Shown: piece after piece, positions 1 to 8,366 of the stretch
How the letters are laid out: every line of letters begins with the position of its first letter
Numbering within the stretch: position 1 is the first letter of the stretch
Assembly (NCBI GenBank): GCA_964563535.1
Contig: CAZLXP010000054.1
Location: forward strand, 1 to 16,834
Direction: 5' to 3'
Source of the DNA: WVWN01 sp964563535
GTDB taxonomy: Bacteria; RBG-13-66-14; B26-G2; WVWN01
DNA length: 16,834 nucleotides
Translations under genes and position numbers: made by a program
Notes under the pieces: model-generated
The model's input: only the letters and a program-made list of their open reading frames with translations
Databases searched by the model: none
What the model was told of the DNA's origin: nothing

Positions 1-1
1 C

Positions 2-181
2 ACTCGCGCGGCCGAGATCCGTCGCGAGCTGGGAATCCCCCGCGACGCGCCCGTGCTCGGCTACGTCGGCCGGCTCACCCGGGATAAGGGCGTTCCCGAG
101 CTGGTGCAGGCATTCAACCTCCTGCGCCGAGGTTTTCCCGACCTGCGCTTGCTGGTCGTGGGGCCGTTCGAGAAAGGCGAC
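2..181 (+). other. GT4 (glycosyl transferase group 1) fragment ending abruptly
   Basis: This stretch encodes the linker and first strand-helix-strand of the C-terminal Rossmann domain of a GT4 glycosyltransferase: RRELGIPRDAP, then GYVGRLTRDKGVPELVQAF, then LRLLVVGPFEKGD. In GT4 enzymes the next 100 or so residues carry the nucleotide-sugar site, including an E-x7-E region. Here they are absent, because the frame passes straight into an unrelated beta-rich protein. It is therefore a remnant or a misjoined contig end, not a functional enzyme. Confidence 0.7.
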
Positions 182-2509
182 GCCGGCGTCGTCCTCCTGC
201 CCACCGATGGCACCGAAATTACCCTCCCCTATACGCTGCTCGAAGGCAAACTATATAAGTTGACCGTCAGCGGGACGTACGTCGGCGCGGGCGACGGCCG
301 GCGCTACGACGCCGAGTACGTAACCCAAAGCGACCCATTTGACACGCCGCGCTCGTCGCTGGTCATAGACGACCGCCTCGCCGCCGCCGACCTTCGCGAC
401 GAGGCCAACCACCGCTACACGTATTACGTCGCCGGGCGCGGCCGCGCCGTTCGCCTCCGCCTGACGGATTGGCTCACCCCCAGCGGCCCGGAGGGCGGTT
501 ACTTCGACAATGAAGGATTTCTTGAGGCAACGCTCGAGGAAGCCGATTTCCGGTTTTACGCCGAAGACGACCCGGGAAGGCAAACGCCCGCCACCGTCTT
601 CTGTTACTCGCTCGAGCCGCCGCCCCGGCCCGGCGACGTCGTGCGGCTGGAGATATTCGGCCGCGAACCCGGCGACGGCCGCGGGAAAGTTTTCGAAACC
701 GCGAGCGACAACTACGTAGACCCGGCGGCGGGTTCGCCGCTGCGGCTCGGCAAAGCGCCCGTAAATAAATTTACGTGGTACGGCGTCGCCAACCGGGGGC
801 CCCGCGCGTACCAGCCGCTGCCGCCGGGCCTATACGACGCCCGGCTGTCGGTTAAAGCGGGCCGCGACGTCTTCTACGCCTTCCCCCCCGACGTCAAGTC
901 GCAATTCCTTACCGTCGCCGTATTGCCGGCGTCGTCGGACCCGCGCTATAACCCTCAGCCGGTAATTCCCAAGGACGACGGCGGCCGCAACGAGTTTCCT
1001 TATTACAGCCCCCGGGCGGCCCACCCCATCCTGGGCCCCATCGCCGGCGTGGAGAATATCTACGCCCTGGGCGAAGAATTCGACGAACCGGCTTTCCTCT
1101 ACTACTCGCCGGCCGTCGCCTCCGGCGCCGTCTTCTACGTCAAACGCGCCGTCAACCTGGCGCTGGCGACGCTGGCGGAATGCGACCCGGCGTACGAATA
1201 TACGCCGCTCCGGAACATCTCCGGCGCCTACGACGACGAGCTGGTCGCCAAACTCGTCGAGCTCCGCCGGCGGCTGCCGTACGATACTTCCGCCGAGGAA
1301 CGCGTCCTCGACGAGGTGGACAACCTACCCCCCGCCCGGGGCTACGCCGCGACCGACGAGGAGCTGGGCCGCATCATCGGCCAACCCACGCTCCGCCACC
1401 TGTTGAACCAGGAATTTACCATCGCCGGTTTCCCGCTCGAGCTCCCCTTACGCGAATTCGACAACTTCAAGGCGTACGACGAAAATGACCCCTCCCATAG
1501 CCTTTACCACACCTTCCGGGAAGTGGGGAGCCGCGTCAACGCCGAAAGCCGGCGCTACGGCCCGCCGCCCGCGGAGGGCGCGCCGACCCCCGGCAAAAGA
1601 TACGACCCGTCCGACGACGACTTCGTGGCCCTCCTCATGGCCATATCTTACCAGGAATGCGGCTTCGTCCACACGCTGGCGGACGGCTTATGCTACCGCG
1701 TGGGCCGCGGCCGGGGTTCGGCCACCGGTTACATGCAGTGCACCGCCGACCTCATTAAGGGGACCAACTTTAAAATAACCTTTCCGACGCGCGACGGCCT
1801 GGTCGCCACCCGCGTAAACCGCCTGCCGTATAACTCGCGCTACGCGGTCCGCAACGTCGCCCGCTTCAACGTCGAGATCGGCGCGCAATTCTTGCGGGAG
1901 GTCGTCGACCAGGCCAACGCCGCGTCGTTCGGCAAAGATTTCGCCCGGGCCGCGACCGGCGACGGCGTATTGTCGTGGGCGTCGACGGAGGGACGCGTCA
2001 ACCGCGTCAAGCTCGCGGGCGCGATGTATAACGCCGGTCCGGCCGCGGTCCGCGTCATAATATCCGAAATCTACGACGACCCGGCGACGCCGGGCCGGAA
2101 CGAAGGAATAGATTACTTCCTGGACGATTGCGGCGGGGACCTCGCGCCGTTTATGGCGCGGTTCCGGAAAGACCTTTACGAATTCTCGCGCGGCCGCAAG
2201 AAATTCCCCGTTCAAAAACTAGGCCCCGCCGGGGCCGAAAAGCTCCAGCGGCTCATTCGGTGGCTCGGCCCCTTTTGGCACGGTAAAAACGAAGGGCTCA
2301 GCTGGGAGGAGGCGGCGCTCATGAAACTCGACCGCGAGGTCATACCCTACATCGACGGCGTCGCGACGAACTTCGTCCTCTTCCGCGAAAACGGCGCATA
2401 CTATTTCAAGAACCGGAACTTCTACGGCCTGTGGCACCGGCCGGGGCGGGTCCCGGGTTTGGCGGACGTCATTAAGCCGGCGCGCGGTATCCGCCGCCGG
2501 CCGTCATAA
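2..2509 (+). CDS. Multidomain lytic transglycosylase (GH23-like), fused at its N-terminus to a GT4 glycosyltransferase fragment; 5' partial
   Basis: The frame is open to the window edge, so the GTG at 53 is not a real start; residues here count from it. Residues 1-44 are GT4-like (GYVGRLTRDKG, then LRLLVVGPFEKGD). From about residue 45 the protein changes to a beta-rich domain (SGTY, DAEY and YYVAG-type strands, about 45-165), a second beta domain (to about 295), and a helical linker. A lytic transglycosylase fold follows (about 520-690). It shows the catalytic-Glu motif AISYQECGF (E535), GYMQ (559-562), NVEIGAQFL and AMYNAGPAAV (657-666). Such enzymes cleave the MurNAc-GlcNAc bond of peptidoglycan outside the cytoplasm. 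No signal peptide is present, because its place is taken by the glycosyltransferase piece. The tail (690-818) is unassigned. The transglycosylase call is firm; the fusion is doubtful. The gene converges on the zinc-ribbon gene 26 nt downstream. Confidence 0.8.
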   Translation, partial: TRAAEIRRELGIPRDAPVLGYVGRLTRDKGVPELVQAFNLLRRGFPDLRLLVVGPFEKGDAGVVLLPTDGTEITLPYTLLEGKLYKLTVSGTYVGAGDGRRYDAEYVTQSDPFDTPRSSLVIDDRLAAADLRDEANHRYTYYVAGRGRAVRLRLTDWLTPSGPEGGYFDNEGFLEATLEEADFRFYAEDDPGRQTPATVFCYSLEPPPRPGDVVRLEIFGREPGDGRGKVFETASDNYVDPAAGSPLRLGKAPVNKFTWYGVANRGPRAYQPLPPGLYDARLSVKAGRDVFYAFPPDVKSQFLTVAVLPASSDPRYNPQPVIPKDDGGRNEFPYYSPRAAHPILGPIAGVENIYALGEEFDEPAFLYYSPAVASGAVFYVKRAVNLALATLAECDPAYEYTPLRNISGAYDDELVAKLVELRRRLPYDTSAEERVLDEVDNLPPARGYAATDEELGRIIGQPTLRHLLNQEFTIAGFPLELPLREFDNFKAYDENDPSHSLYHTFREVGSRVNAESRRYGPPPAEGAPTPGKRYDPSDDDFVALLMAISYQECGFVHTLADGLCYRVGRGRGSATGYMQCTADLIKGTNFKITFPTRDGLVATRVNRLPYNSRYAVRNVARFNVEIGAQFLREVVDQANAASFGKDFARAATGDGVLSWASTEGRVNRVKLAGAMYNAGPAAVRVIISEIYDDPATPGRNEGIDYFLDDCGGDLAPFMARFRKDLYEFSRGRKKFPVQKLGPAGAEKLQRLIRWLGPFWHGKNEGLSWEEAALMKLDREVIPYIDGVATNFVLFRENGAYYFKNRNFYGLWHRPGRVPGLADVIKPARGIRRRPS

Positions 2510-2535
2510 TCGAAGCCGCCGCCCGGGCCCTTATG

Positions 2536-3258
2536 CTACGGCGTCCGGCCGAGCTCGGCGGCGCTCGCCGGCGCGAGCGAGTAACCCTCTCCCAACTTAA
2601 AATCGATCGTCTCGTCGAGCGTAATAACGTTCCCCCTTTTCACGATAACGTGGCGACGCCCGAGCGGGACGCTAAGGCCCTCGGCCGGCGCGTCCGCTAC
2701 GTAATGGCCGTCGATGAAAATCTTACCGCCGGCACCGCCCACCGCCAAGATCGCCGCCGGCCCCCCCACGGCCGCGGCGACGTCGACCTTGGTGGACTCG
2801 AGTTCGGCCGCGACCTCGAGGGCGAGGTCGGTCCCCGCGGCGTAGGCCGGCTCGGCGTACTCGTACTTCGGCAAACGGGCCACGGCCCAACGGACGCCGT
2901 AGATTACGAAAACGGCGAGCGCCCCGGCCACCGCGACGATGACGACGCTGCGCCGCCGACGCAGCCGGTGGCTCAGCCGTCGCTCCCGAATCTCGTAACC
3001 GGCCTCGAGCTCTTTTTGAATAAAGGGGTCCTGCGACACGTCGGGGGGAGGGGAGGGCCCTTCCCGCCGCACCCTCTCCCGGGTCGCCGCCAAGGCCTCC
3101 TCGAAATAGCCCGGCTTCTCGCCCGTCGCGGGTTGGACGTCGTAGACCTCTATCTCGACGTCGCCCCCGCCTTCAGCTACGAGGGCCGCGCCGCATTCCG
3201 CGCACGTGTTTGCGCCGTCCGGGTTCTCGGCGCCGCATAAAATACACCGTTCGCCCAT
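2536..3258 (-). CDS. Zinc-ribbon / single-TM / PEGA-like domain protein
   Basis: A 240-residue protein. Two CxxC pairs (C5/C8 and C19/C22) form an N-terminal zinc ribbon of the short kind often found at the front of bacterial membrane proteins. A charged linker of about 80 residues follows, then an arginine-rich stretch (98-103) and one TM helix (about 104-123). The outer part ends in a PEGA-like beta module (GGKIFIDGHYVADAP, then VPLGRRHVIVKRG). The arginines before the helix suggest the zinc ribbon is cytoplasmic and the PEGA-like part periplasmic. I chose the ATG at 3258 because it starts directly with the zinc ribbon and lies 16 nt after the mfd stop. A longer reading to 3336 would overlap mfd and adds only low-complexity arginine-rich sequence. 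It is probably co-transcribed with mfd. The precise role is unknown. Confidence 0.8.
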   Translation of the reverse strand: MGERCILCGAENPDGANTCAECGAALVAEGGGDVEIEVYDVQPATGEKPGYFEEALAATRERVRREGPSPPPDVSQDPFIQKELEAGYEIRERRLSHRLRRRRSVVIVAVAGALAVFVIYGVRWAVARLPKYEYAEPAYAAGTDLALEVAAELESTKVDVAAAVGGPAAILAVGGAGGKIFIDGHYVADAPAEGLSVPLGRRHVIVKRGNVITLDETIDFKLGEGYSLAPASAAELGRTP

Positions 3259-3274
3259 CTCTAAACGCGCCCTT

Positions 3275-6200
3275 CTATCCTGAAACCCGGGCCGGCGCGC
3301 CCGCGGCGGCGAAACGCGCCAACAGCTCCAACGCAACGTCCTCGAGCCGCGCGCCGTCGGCCACGGCGAAAGTCACCAGGGTCGCGCCGCCGCGCCCCGC
3401 CTTAACGTCGATTCCGGTCACGGCCGCGGGGAGTTCGGCCGAAGATACGCTCTCGAACCGACCCTTGCCGAATTCCAACGTCACGCCCGGGCCGCCAACG
3501 TTGACGACGGCGGCGCCCGCCCGGCCCCCCCACAGACTTAGGCGCCGCACGGTCAACAGATGGTCGACCGCCGCCGGACGCGGCCCAAAACGGTCGCGGA
3601 GCTCTTCCGCCAGCGTCTCCACCGCGGCGTCGTCGGCCGCTTCGCTCAAACGGCGGTAGACGCCCAGCCGCTGCCTCTCGTCCGGAATATACGACGCCGG
3701 GATAAAGGCGTCAAGGTCCACGCGCACGTTGACTTCGGCCGGCGCCGTTACCTCTTCCCCTTTCAGCTTGGCGACCTCGGCCGTCAATATGCGGGTATAG
3801 AGGTCGAGGCCGACGGCGGCCACGGCGCCGCTCTGTTCCCGCCCGAGCAGATTCCCGGCGCCGCGGATCTCGAGGTCCCGCATCGCGAGGCGGAAGCCGG
3901 ACCCGAGTTCGGTGGCGTCCTTGAGGGCGGCGAGCCTCTGGCGCGCCGCGTCGGTGAAGGCGTGGCTCGGCGGCGTGAGCAAGTACGCGTACGCCCGGGC
4001 GTGGGAGCGACCCACCCGCCCCCGCAGCTGATGGAGTTGGCTCAAGCCGAAACTGTCGGCCCGGTTTATTACGATCGTATTTACGTTGGGAAAATCGAGC
4101 CCCGCCTCGATTATGGCCGACGAAACCAACACGTCGAATTTGCCGCCGGCGAAATCGTGCATGACGCGCTCGAGCTCGGCCTCTTTCAGGCGGCCGTGGG
4201 CGACGCCGAACCGCGCCTCGGGCACCAGCTGGCGCAAGTAATCCGCCACCCCGTCGATGGTCTTCACCCGGTTGTGGACGAAGAACACCTGGCCGCCGCG
4301 GCCGAGTTCGCGGGCGATGGCCTCGGCGATGAGGTCCTCGTCGAAGGGCGCGACGACGGTGTGAATGGGCAAACGCTCCAACGGCGCGGTCCCGATAAGC
4401 GAGAGGTCCCGCAGGCCGGCGAGCGCCATATGGAGGGTCCGGGGGATGGGCGTGGCGGTCAGCGTCAGGACGTCGACCAGCTTTCGCATCTCCTTGATGC
4501 GTTCCTTGTGGGCCACGCCGAAATGCTGTTCCTCGTCTACGACCAGCAGGCCGAGGTCGGCGAACGACACGTCGCGCGACAACAGGCGGTGGGTCCCGAT
4601 GACGACGTCGACCTTGTGCGCCGCGAGGCCGGCTATTATGTCCTTCTGCTCGGGGGGCCTTTTAAAACGGCTCAGCATCTCGACCCGCACGGCGAAGGGG
4701 CCCAGCCGCTCGCGGAACGTCGCGAAGTGCTGGTCGGCCAGCACGGTCGTGGGAACGAGGACCGCGACTTGCTTGCCGTCCGCCACCGCCTTGAGGGCGG
4801 CGCGCACGGCCACTTCCGTTTTGCCGAAGCCGACGTCGCCGCACACCAACCGGTCCATCGGCTTGGGGGTCGCCATATCCCGCGCCACTTCTTCGACGGC
4901 GCGCAGTTGGTCCGGCGTTTCGACGTAGGGGAAGGTCTCGGCGAGGTCCAGCTCCCACGACGGCTCGCCGGCGAAGGCGTGGCCGGCGCGAGCGGCCCGC
5001 GCCGCGTAGATCTCGATTAACTTGCGGGCCATCTTCTCGGCGGATTTCTTGGCGCGGGCGCGGGCGCGCTGCCAGGAGGCGCCGCCCAAACGGTCGAGCG
5101 CCCGGTGGCGCGGGTCGCCGCCCACGTATTTGTATACGACGCGCAGATTGTAGACCGGCACGTACAGGCGGTCGCCGCCGTCGTAGGCGAGGGTGATAAA
5201 CTCCTCCCGGTGGTCGCCCACCCGGAGGGCGACCAGCCCTTCGAAACGCCCTACGCCGTGGTCGGCGTGGACGACGAGGTCGCCGGGCTCGAGGTCAAAG
5301 GCCGAGGCGACCTTCACCGCTTCCTCGCCCGGTTCGAAGCGAGGGGGCCGGCGTCGGCGGGCCGCGGGCCTGCGCCCCAATACCTGCCGGGCCGGGAATA
5401 CGGCGAGGCCGACGTCGTCCCAGATGAAACCCCGCCGCGACGGCTTGACGTCGTACCGGAACGCCAGGCCGCCGGCGTGGCCGGCGATTATATCGCGGAA
5501 CCGCTCGCGCTGCTCGGGACGCTCGACGTGCACGACGGCTTCGCCCCGGCGCCGGAACGCGCGCACTTCGTCCACGAACAAATCGAGGCGGCCGGCGAGG
5601 TGGTCGACTTCCCGGGCCCGGAAATTCGCCCCCCCCTTCGCCGCGCCCGGCTGTATGGTCAGGACGTTACCGCCGGCCCGAGCGAACGCCGTCCGGAATT
5701 TCTCGAAATCCACCAAAATTTCGTCGAGGCGGGGAAACGGGAACGACGGCGCGGCGGGCGCCCCGCCGACTTCCACGGCGGCCGCGACGGCGTCGGCGTC
5801 GTAGAGGACCAACAGCGGCGGTTTCGCGAAGTAATCGGCGACGGTGGCCGTCTCGTCGAACAGAAAGGGGAGGAGGTTCTCTACGCCGTCGAAGTACCGG
5901 TAAAGGTCCAGCGCCTCGTAGGCTTCCGCGGCGGCGTCGGCGCCGAAGCGCTCGCGGATAATCCGGACGGCGCGGCTCAGCCGCTCGGGGGAGAGCACAA
6001 CCTCGCGCGGCGGGTAGATTACAAGCTCGGGCAAAGGCTCCGCCCGGCGCTGACTCCAGACGTCGAAAGTCCTGATGGATTCGACGGCGTCGCCGAAAAG
6101 CTCCAGCCGCGCCGGCGCGTCGGCGCCCGCGGGGAAGATGTCCAATATGGCGCCCCGCCGCGCGAACTGCGCCGGCCCCTCCACCATCCCGACGCGCTCG

Positions 6201-6700
6201 TACCCGAGCCACGGCAAATGCTGCTCAAGCTCGGCCGGGTCCAGCGTGTCGCCCACCGCCCAACGCCGGACCGCGCGCGCCAGCTCCCGGGCCGGCGGCA
6301 ACCGCCTCCCGAACGCCGCCGCCGACGCCACGCACCACGCCCGCTCGCCGGCCAAAGACAATAGGGCCTTGACCCGCGACGCCGACGTCTCCAAGCTCGG
6401 CGATACCGGCTTCAGCGGGACGACGTTGTAGGGCTCCAGCAACACCCCTTCCTCGCCGGCGTAGCTCCACGCGTCGGCGGCAAAAGTTTCCGCCTGCTCC
6501 GGCGTCGGCAGCAGCGCGAGTATGGGCGCCCCGAGTTCGCGGCGGAGCGCGGCGACGAATAGCGCCGCGGCGCCGCCCGCCAGGCCGCCCACGGCCACGG
6601 CCTCGCCGCGCCCCGCCCGGAGCGTCGCGGCGACGTTCCGGAAGACGGCGTGCCCGGCTACCCTCTCGACGTAATCCATCGGCTCACCGGTTAAAACCAT
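3275..6700 (-). CDS. mfd: Transcription-repair coupling factor Mfd
   Basis: Mfd removes RNA polymerase stalled at DNA lesions and recruits UvrA, coupling transcription to nucleotide excision repair. At 1141 residues it has the usual full length. Visible domains in order: the UvrB-homology region (RRGAILDIFPAG, ESIRTFDVWSQ); the RNA-polymerase-interaction domain (GDLVVHADHGVGRFEGL, DRLYVPVYNL); and an SF2 translocase with Walker A GDVGFGKTE (K627), Walker B DEEQHFG (D722), TATPIPRTLHMAL, and motif VI QLRGRVGR (about 891-898). A TRCF C-terminal domain follows. All translocase motifs are intact. Two starts are possible: ATG 6700, or ATG 6679 (eighth codon, preceded by GGTGA). The -10 box at 6711-6716 would start the transcript near 6704, which would make 6700 nearly leaderless and favours 6679. 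The flippase gene diverges from it. Confidence 0.97.
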   Translation of the reverse strand: MVLTGEPMDYVERVAGHAVFRNVAATLRAGRGEAVAVGGLAGGAAALFVAALRRELGAPILALLPTPEQAETFAADAWSYAGEEGVLLEPYNVVPLKPVSPSLETSASRVKALLSLAGERAWCVASAAAFGRRLPPARELARAVRRWAVGDTLDPAELEQHLPWLGYERVGMVEGPAQFARRGAILDIFPAGADAPARLELFGDAVESIRTFDVWSQRRAEPLPELVIYPPREVVLSPERLSRAVRIIRERFGADAAAEAYEALDLYRYFDGVENLLPFLFDETATVADYFAKPPLLVLYDADAVAAAVEVGGAPAAPSFPFPRLDEILVDFEKFRTAFARAGGNVLTIQPGAAKGGANFRAREVDHLAGRLDLFVDEVRAFRRRGEAVVHVERPEQRERFRDIIAGHAGGLAFRYDVKPSRRGFIWDDVGLAVFPARQVLGRRPAARRRRPPRFEPGEEAVKVASAFDLEPGDLVVHADHGVGRFEGLVALRVGDHREEFITLAYDGGDRLYVPVYNLRVVYKYVGGDPRHRALDRLGGASWQRARARAKKSAEKMARKLIEIYAARAARAGHAFAGEPSWELDLAETFPYVETPDQLRAVEEVARDMATPKPMDRLVCGDVGFGKTEVAVRAALKAVADGKQVAVLVPTTVLADQHFATFRERLGPFAVRVEMLSRFKRPPEQKDIIAGLAAHKVDVVIGTHRLLSRDVSFADLGLLVVDEEQHFGVAHKERIKEMRKLVDVLTLTATPIPRTLHMALAGLRDLSLIGTAPLERLPIHTVVAPFDEDLIAEAIARELGRGGQVFFVHNRVKTIDGVADYLRQLVPEARFGVAHGRLKEAELERVMHDFAGGKFDVLVSSAIIEAGLDFPNVNTIVINRADSFGLSQLHQLRGRVGRSHARAYAYLLTPPSHAFTDAARQRLAALKDATELGSGFRLAMRDLEIRGAGNLLGREQSGAVAAVGLDLYTRILTAEVAKLKGEEVTAPAEVNVRVDLDAFIPASYIPDERQRLGVYRRLSEAADDAAVETLAEELRDRFGPRPAAVDHLLTVRRLSLWGGRAGAAVVNVGGPGVTLEFGKGRFESVSSAELPAAVTGIDVKAGRGGATLVTFAVADGARLEDVALELLARFAAAGAPARVSG

Positions 6701-6710
6701 ATCGACCCTT

Positions 6711-6716
6711 ATTATA
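6711..6716 (-). promoter_or_regulatory. Putative -10 box of the mfd promoter
   Basis: On the minus strand this reads TATAAT, an exact match to the sigma-70 -10 consensus, in an AT-rich patch (6711-6735) that stands out from the GC-rich surroundings. No good -35 box is visible at 16-18 bp; the closest is TTTTCA at a short 14-bp spacing. The predicted transcript start is near 6704. Confidence 0.5.
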
Positions 6717-6738
6717 TAACATATTTTATTTGAAAAGG

Positions 6739-6758
6739 GTAAGGCGCTTCGGCCTTAC
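6739..6758. repeat. Inverted repeat in the mfd/flippase divergent region
   Basis: The arms GTAAGGC and GCCTTAC are perfect 7-bp complements around the 6-nt loop GCTTCG. A further G-T and G-C pair extend them outward. The repeat lies just upstream of the mfd -10 box, about where the -35 region would be, so it could be an operator. On the minus strand it is followed by CCCTTTT, which resembles a terminator, but no gene ends there on that strand. Confidence 0.4.
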
Positions 6759-6768
6759 TCCTTCCCGC

Positions 6769-6796
6769 TTGACTGGGCAAGGCGTTATGTTATGCT
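6769..6796 (+). promoter_or_regulatory. Possible promoter of the flippase gene
   Basis: TTGACT (6769-6774) and TATGCT (6791-6796) are separated by 16 bp, an acceptable sigma-70 arrangement. It would place the transcript start at about 6803, only a few nucleotides before the ATG at 6806. Either the message is nearly leaderless, or the start is the in-frame ATG at 6815, or the promoter call is wrong. Confidence 0.3.
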
Positions 6797-6805
6797 TGCG
6801 GGACC

Positions 6806-8263
6806 ATGGCCCCGATGAAGCGGCGCATCGCGAAGAATACCACGGCCCTCTTCGCCACCCGGATAATAAACCAGGTGGCGGGCTTTTTACTCGTCGTCTA
6901 CGCCTCCCGGCGGTTGGGGGTCGAAGACTTCGGCAAATACTCCTTCGTCGTCGCGCTATACCTGGTTTTCGAGCTGATATCCTTCTTCGGCCTGCAAAAC
7001 TTTCTGCCGCGCGAGATAGGGCGCCGGCGCGAGGACGCCGGGAAGTACTTCGTGCACGCCGCGGCGCTGGTGGGGGGCGTCGCGCTGCTGCTTGTCGCGG
7101 TGATGAACGGCGCCGCCGCGGCCTACGGCCTCGCCCGGGACACGTACGTGGCGGCGGTCATCGCCTCCGTCGGCCTCGTCCCGGCGTCGTTGGGGGCCGC
7201 CGCGGAATCCACTTTCATCGGCATCGAGAGGGCCGAATTCATTACCCTCCTCACCTTCGTCAAGCGCACGCTGGTCACGGCGGCTAGCATTTGGGTCCTA
7301 TGGCTCGGATACGGCGTCGTAGCGCTGCTTGTGGTCCGGGCGGCGGTGGAGTTCGTGTCGGCGGGGTTCTCGGTGCCGCTGTGCCTCTGGCAAACCCGCG
7401 CCGGCCGGGTCCGCCTCGACGGCGCTTTCCTGCGCCAACTCCTCCGCGGGGCCGCGCCCTTCGCCGGCCTGGCGGTGCTGGCATCCATATATTGGCGGCT
7501 GGACGTGCTTCTTTTGCAGCGGTTGGTCGGCGCGGCGGAGGTCGGCATATACTCCGCTTCATACCGTTTGATGTTCCTGTTGACGCTCGTCCCGGAGTCG
7601 TTCATGAACGCGGTCTACCCCAACCTGGCGCGGGCGTGGCGGGAAGACCGGCCGCAATTCGTTCGCCTCGCGGAGAGGTCGCTGCGATATTTAATCGCCT
7701 TCGCCCTCCCGGCCGCGGTGGGGGCGTACGTCCTCGCCCGGCCGGTGGTATTGTTAATCTACGAGGTGAATTTCGCGCGCTCGGTCGCGGTGTTCTCCAT
7801 CCTCATCTTCGCCGTGGTCCCCATTTATATTAACAACGTCTTCTACCGCGCGCTGTTTGCCGCGGAACAGCAGATTAAAAGCGTCCTCATATTGGTGGTG
7901 AACATCGTCGTGATGGCGGCGGCCGGGATATGGCTTATCCCGCGCTGGGGGGCGGCGGGGGCCGCGGCGGCGCTCCTTATGTCGCTGGCGGCGGCGCTGG
8001 TCCAAAACTATTTATTCACCTTTGCGCTGGTCTACCGGAGCCGGCTCGGCGGCGCCGCGGCCAGGACGGCCGTCGCGGCCGCGGTTATGGGCGCGGCCTT
8101 ATGGGCGTTGAAACCCTACGTGCCGTGGCCCACGTTGATCTTGATCGGCACCTGCCTTTACGTACCTTTGCTTTTCCTATGGCACGCGCTGGGGGGCGAG
8201 GACGTCGCGGCGCTGAGGGAGGTCCTCGGCTTCGGCCGGCGCCGGGCGGCGCCGCCGGCGTGA
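6806..8263 (+). CDS. Wzx/RfbX-type polysaccharide flippase (MOP superfamily)
   Basis: A 485-residue integral membrane protein with about 12-14 hydrophobic helices. The N-terminus is typical of oligosaccharide flippases: a basic leader, then NTTALFATRIINQVAGFL and SRRLGVEDFGKYSF. The middle motif GAAEVGIYSASYRL also fits this family. Such proteins move lipid-linked oligosaccharide units across the inner membrane for O-antigen, capsule or exopolysaccharide assembly. The family is broad, and MurJ or other MOP exporters look similar at this level, so the substrate cannot be stated. No glycosyltransferase operon accompanies it here apart from the GT4 remnant at the left end. The start used is ATG 6806, preceded by a weak CGGGA; ATG 6815 is an alternative. 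It is divergent from mfd. Confidence 0.85.
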   Translation: MAPMKRRIAKNTTALFATRIINQVAGFLLVVYASRRLGVEDFGKYSFVVALYLVFELISFFGLQNFLPREIGRRREDAGKYFVHAAALVGGVALLLVAVMNGAAAAYGLARDTYVAAVIASVGLVPASLGAAAESTFIGIERAEFITLLTFVKRTLVTAASIWVLWLGYGVVALLVVRAAVEFVSAGFSVPLCLWQTRAGRVRLDGAFLRQLLRGAAPFAGLAVLASIYWRLDVLLLQRLVGAAEVGIYSASYRLMFLLTLVPESFMNAVYPNLARAWREDRPQFVRLAERSLRYLIAFALPAAVGAYVLARPVVLLIYEVNFARSVAVFSILIFAVVPIYINNVFYRALFAAEQQIKSVLILVVNIVVMAAAGIWLIPRWGAAGAAAALLMSLAAALVQNYLFTFALVYRSRLGGAAARTAVAAAVMGAALWALKPYVPWPTLILIGTCLYVPLLFLWHALGGEDVAALREVLGFGRRRAAPPA

Positions 8264-8366
8264 GCGAGGGCGCGTAAAAAAAACTATACTTTCGGCGGGG
8301 GCTATGTTAGCTTAAGCCCAATTCCAAAGGCGGCCGGATGGCTTGGCCGATAAATCTCATATAAAC

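Noticed and set aside
3560..6364. Two long plus-strand reading frames (486 and 419 residues) opposite mfd
   Set aside because: They are antisense shadows created by high GC. Their translations are rich in Arg, Gly and His with no family motif, while the opposite strand encodes an intact Mfd.
6736..6760. Minus-strand hairpin followed by CCCTTTT as a terminator
   Set aside because: No minus-strand gene ends there. It lies between divergent genes, so it was kept only as an inverted repeat.
8338..8364. Eight-codon reading frame ATG GCT TGG ... TAA before the small-protein array, as a leader peptide
   Set aside because: There is no ribosome binding site or following attenuator structure, and a reading frame this short is expected by chance.
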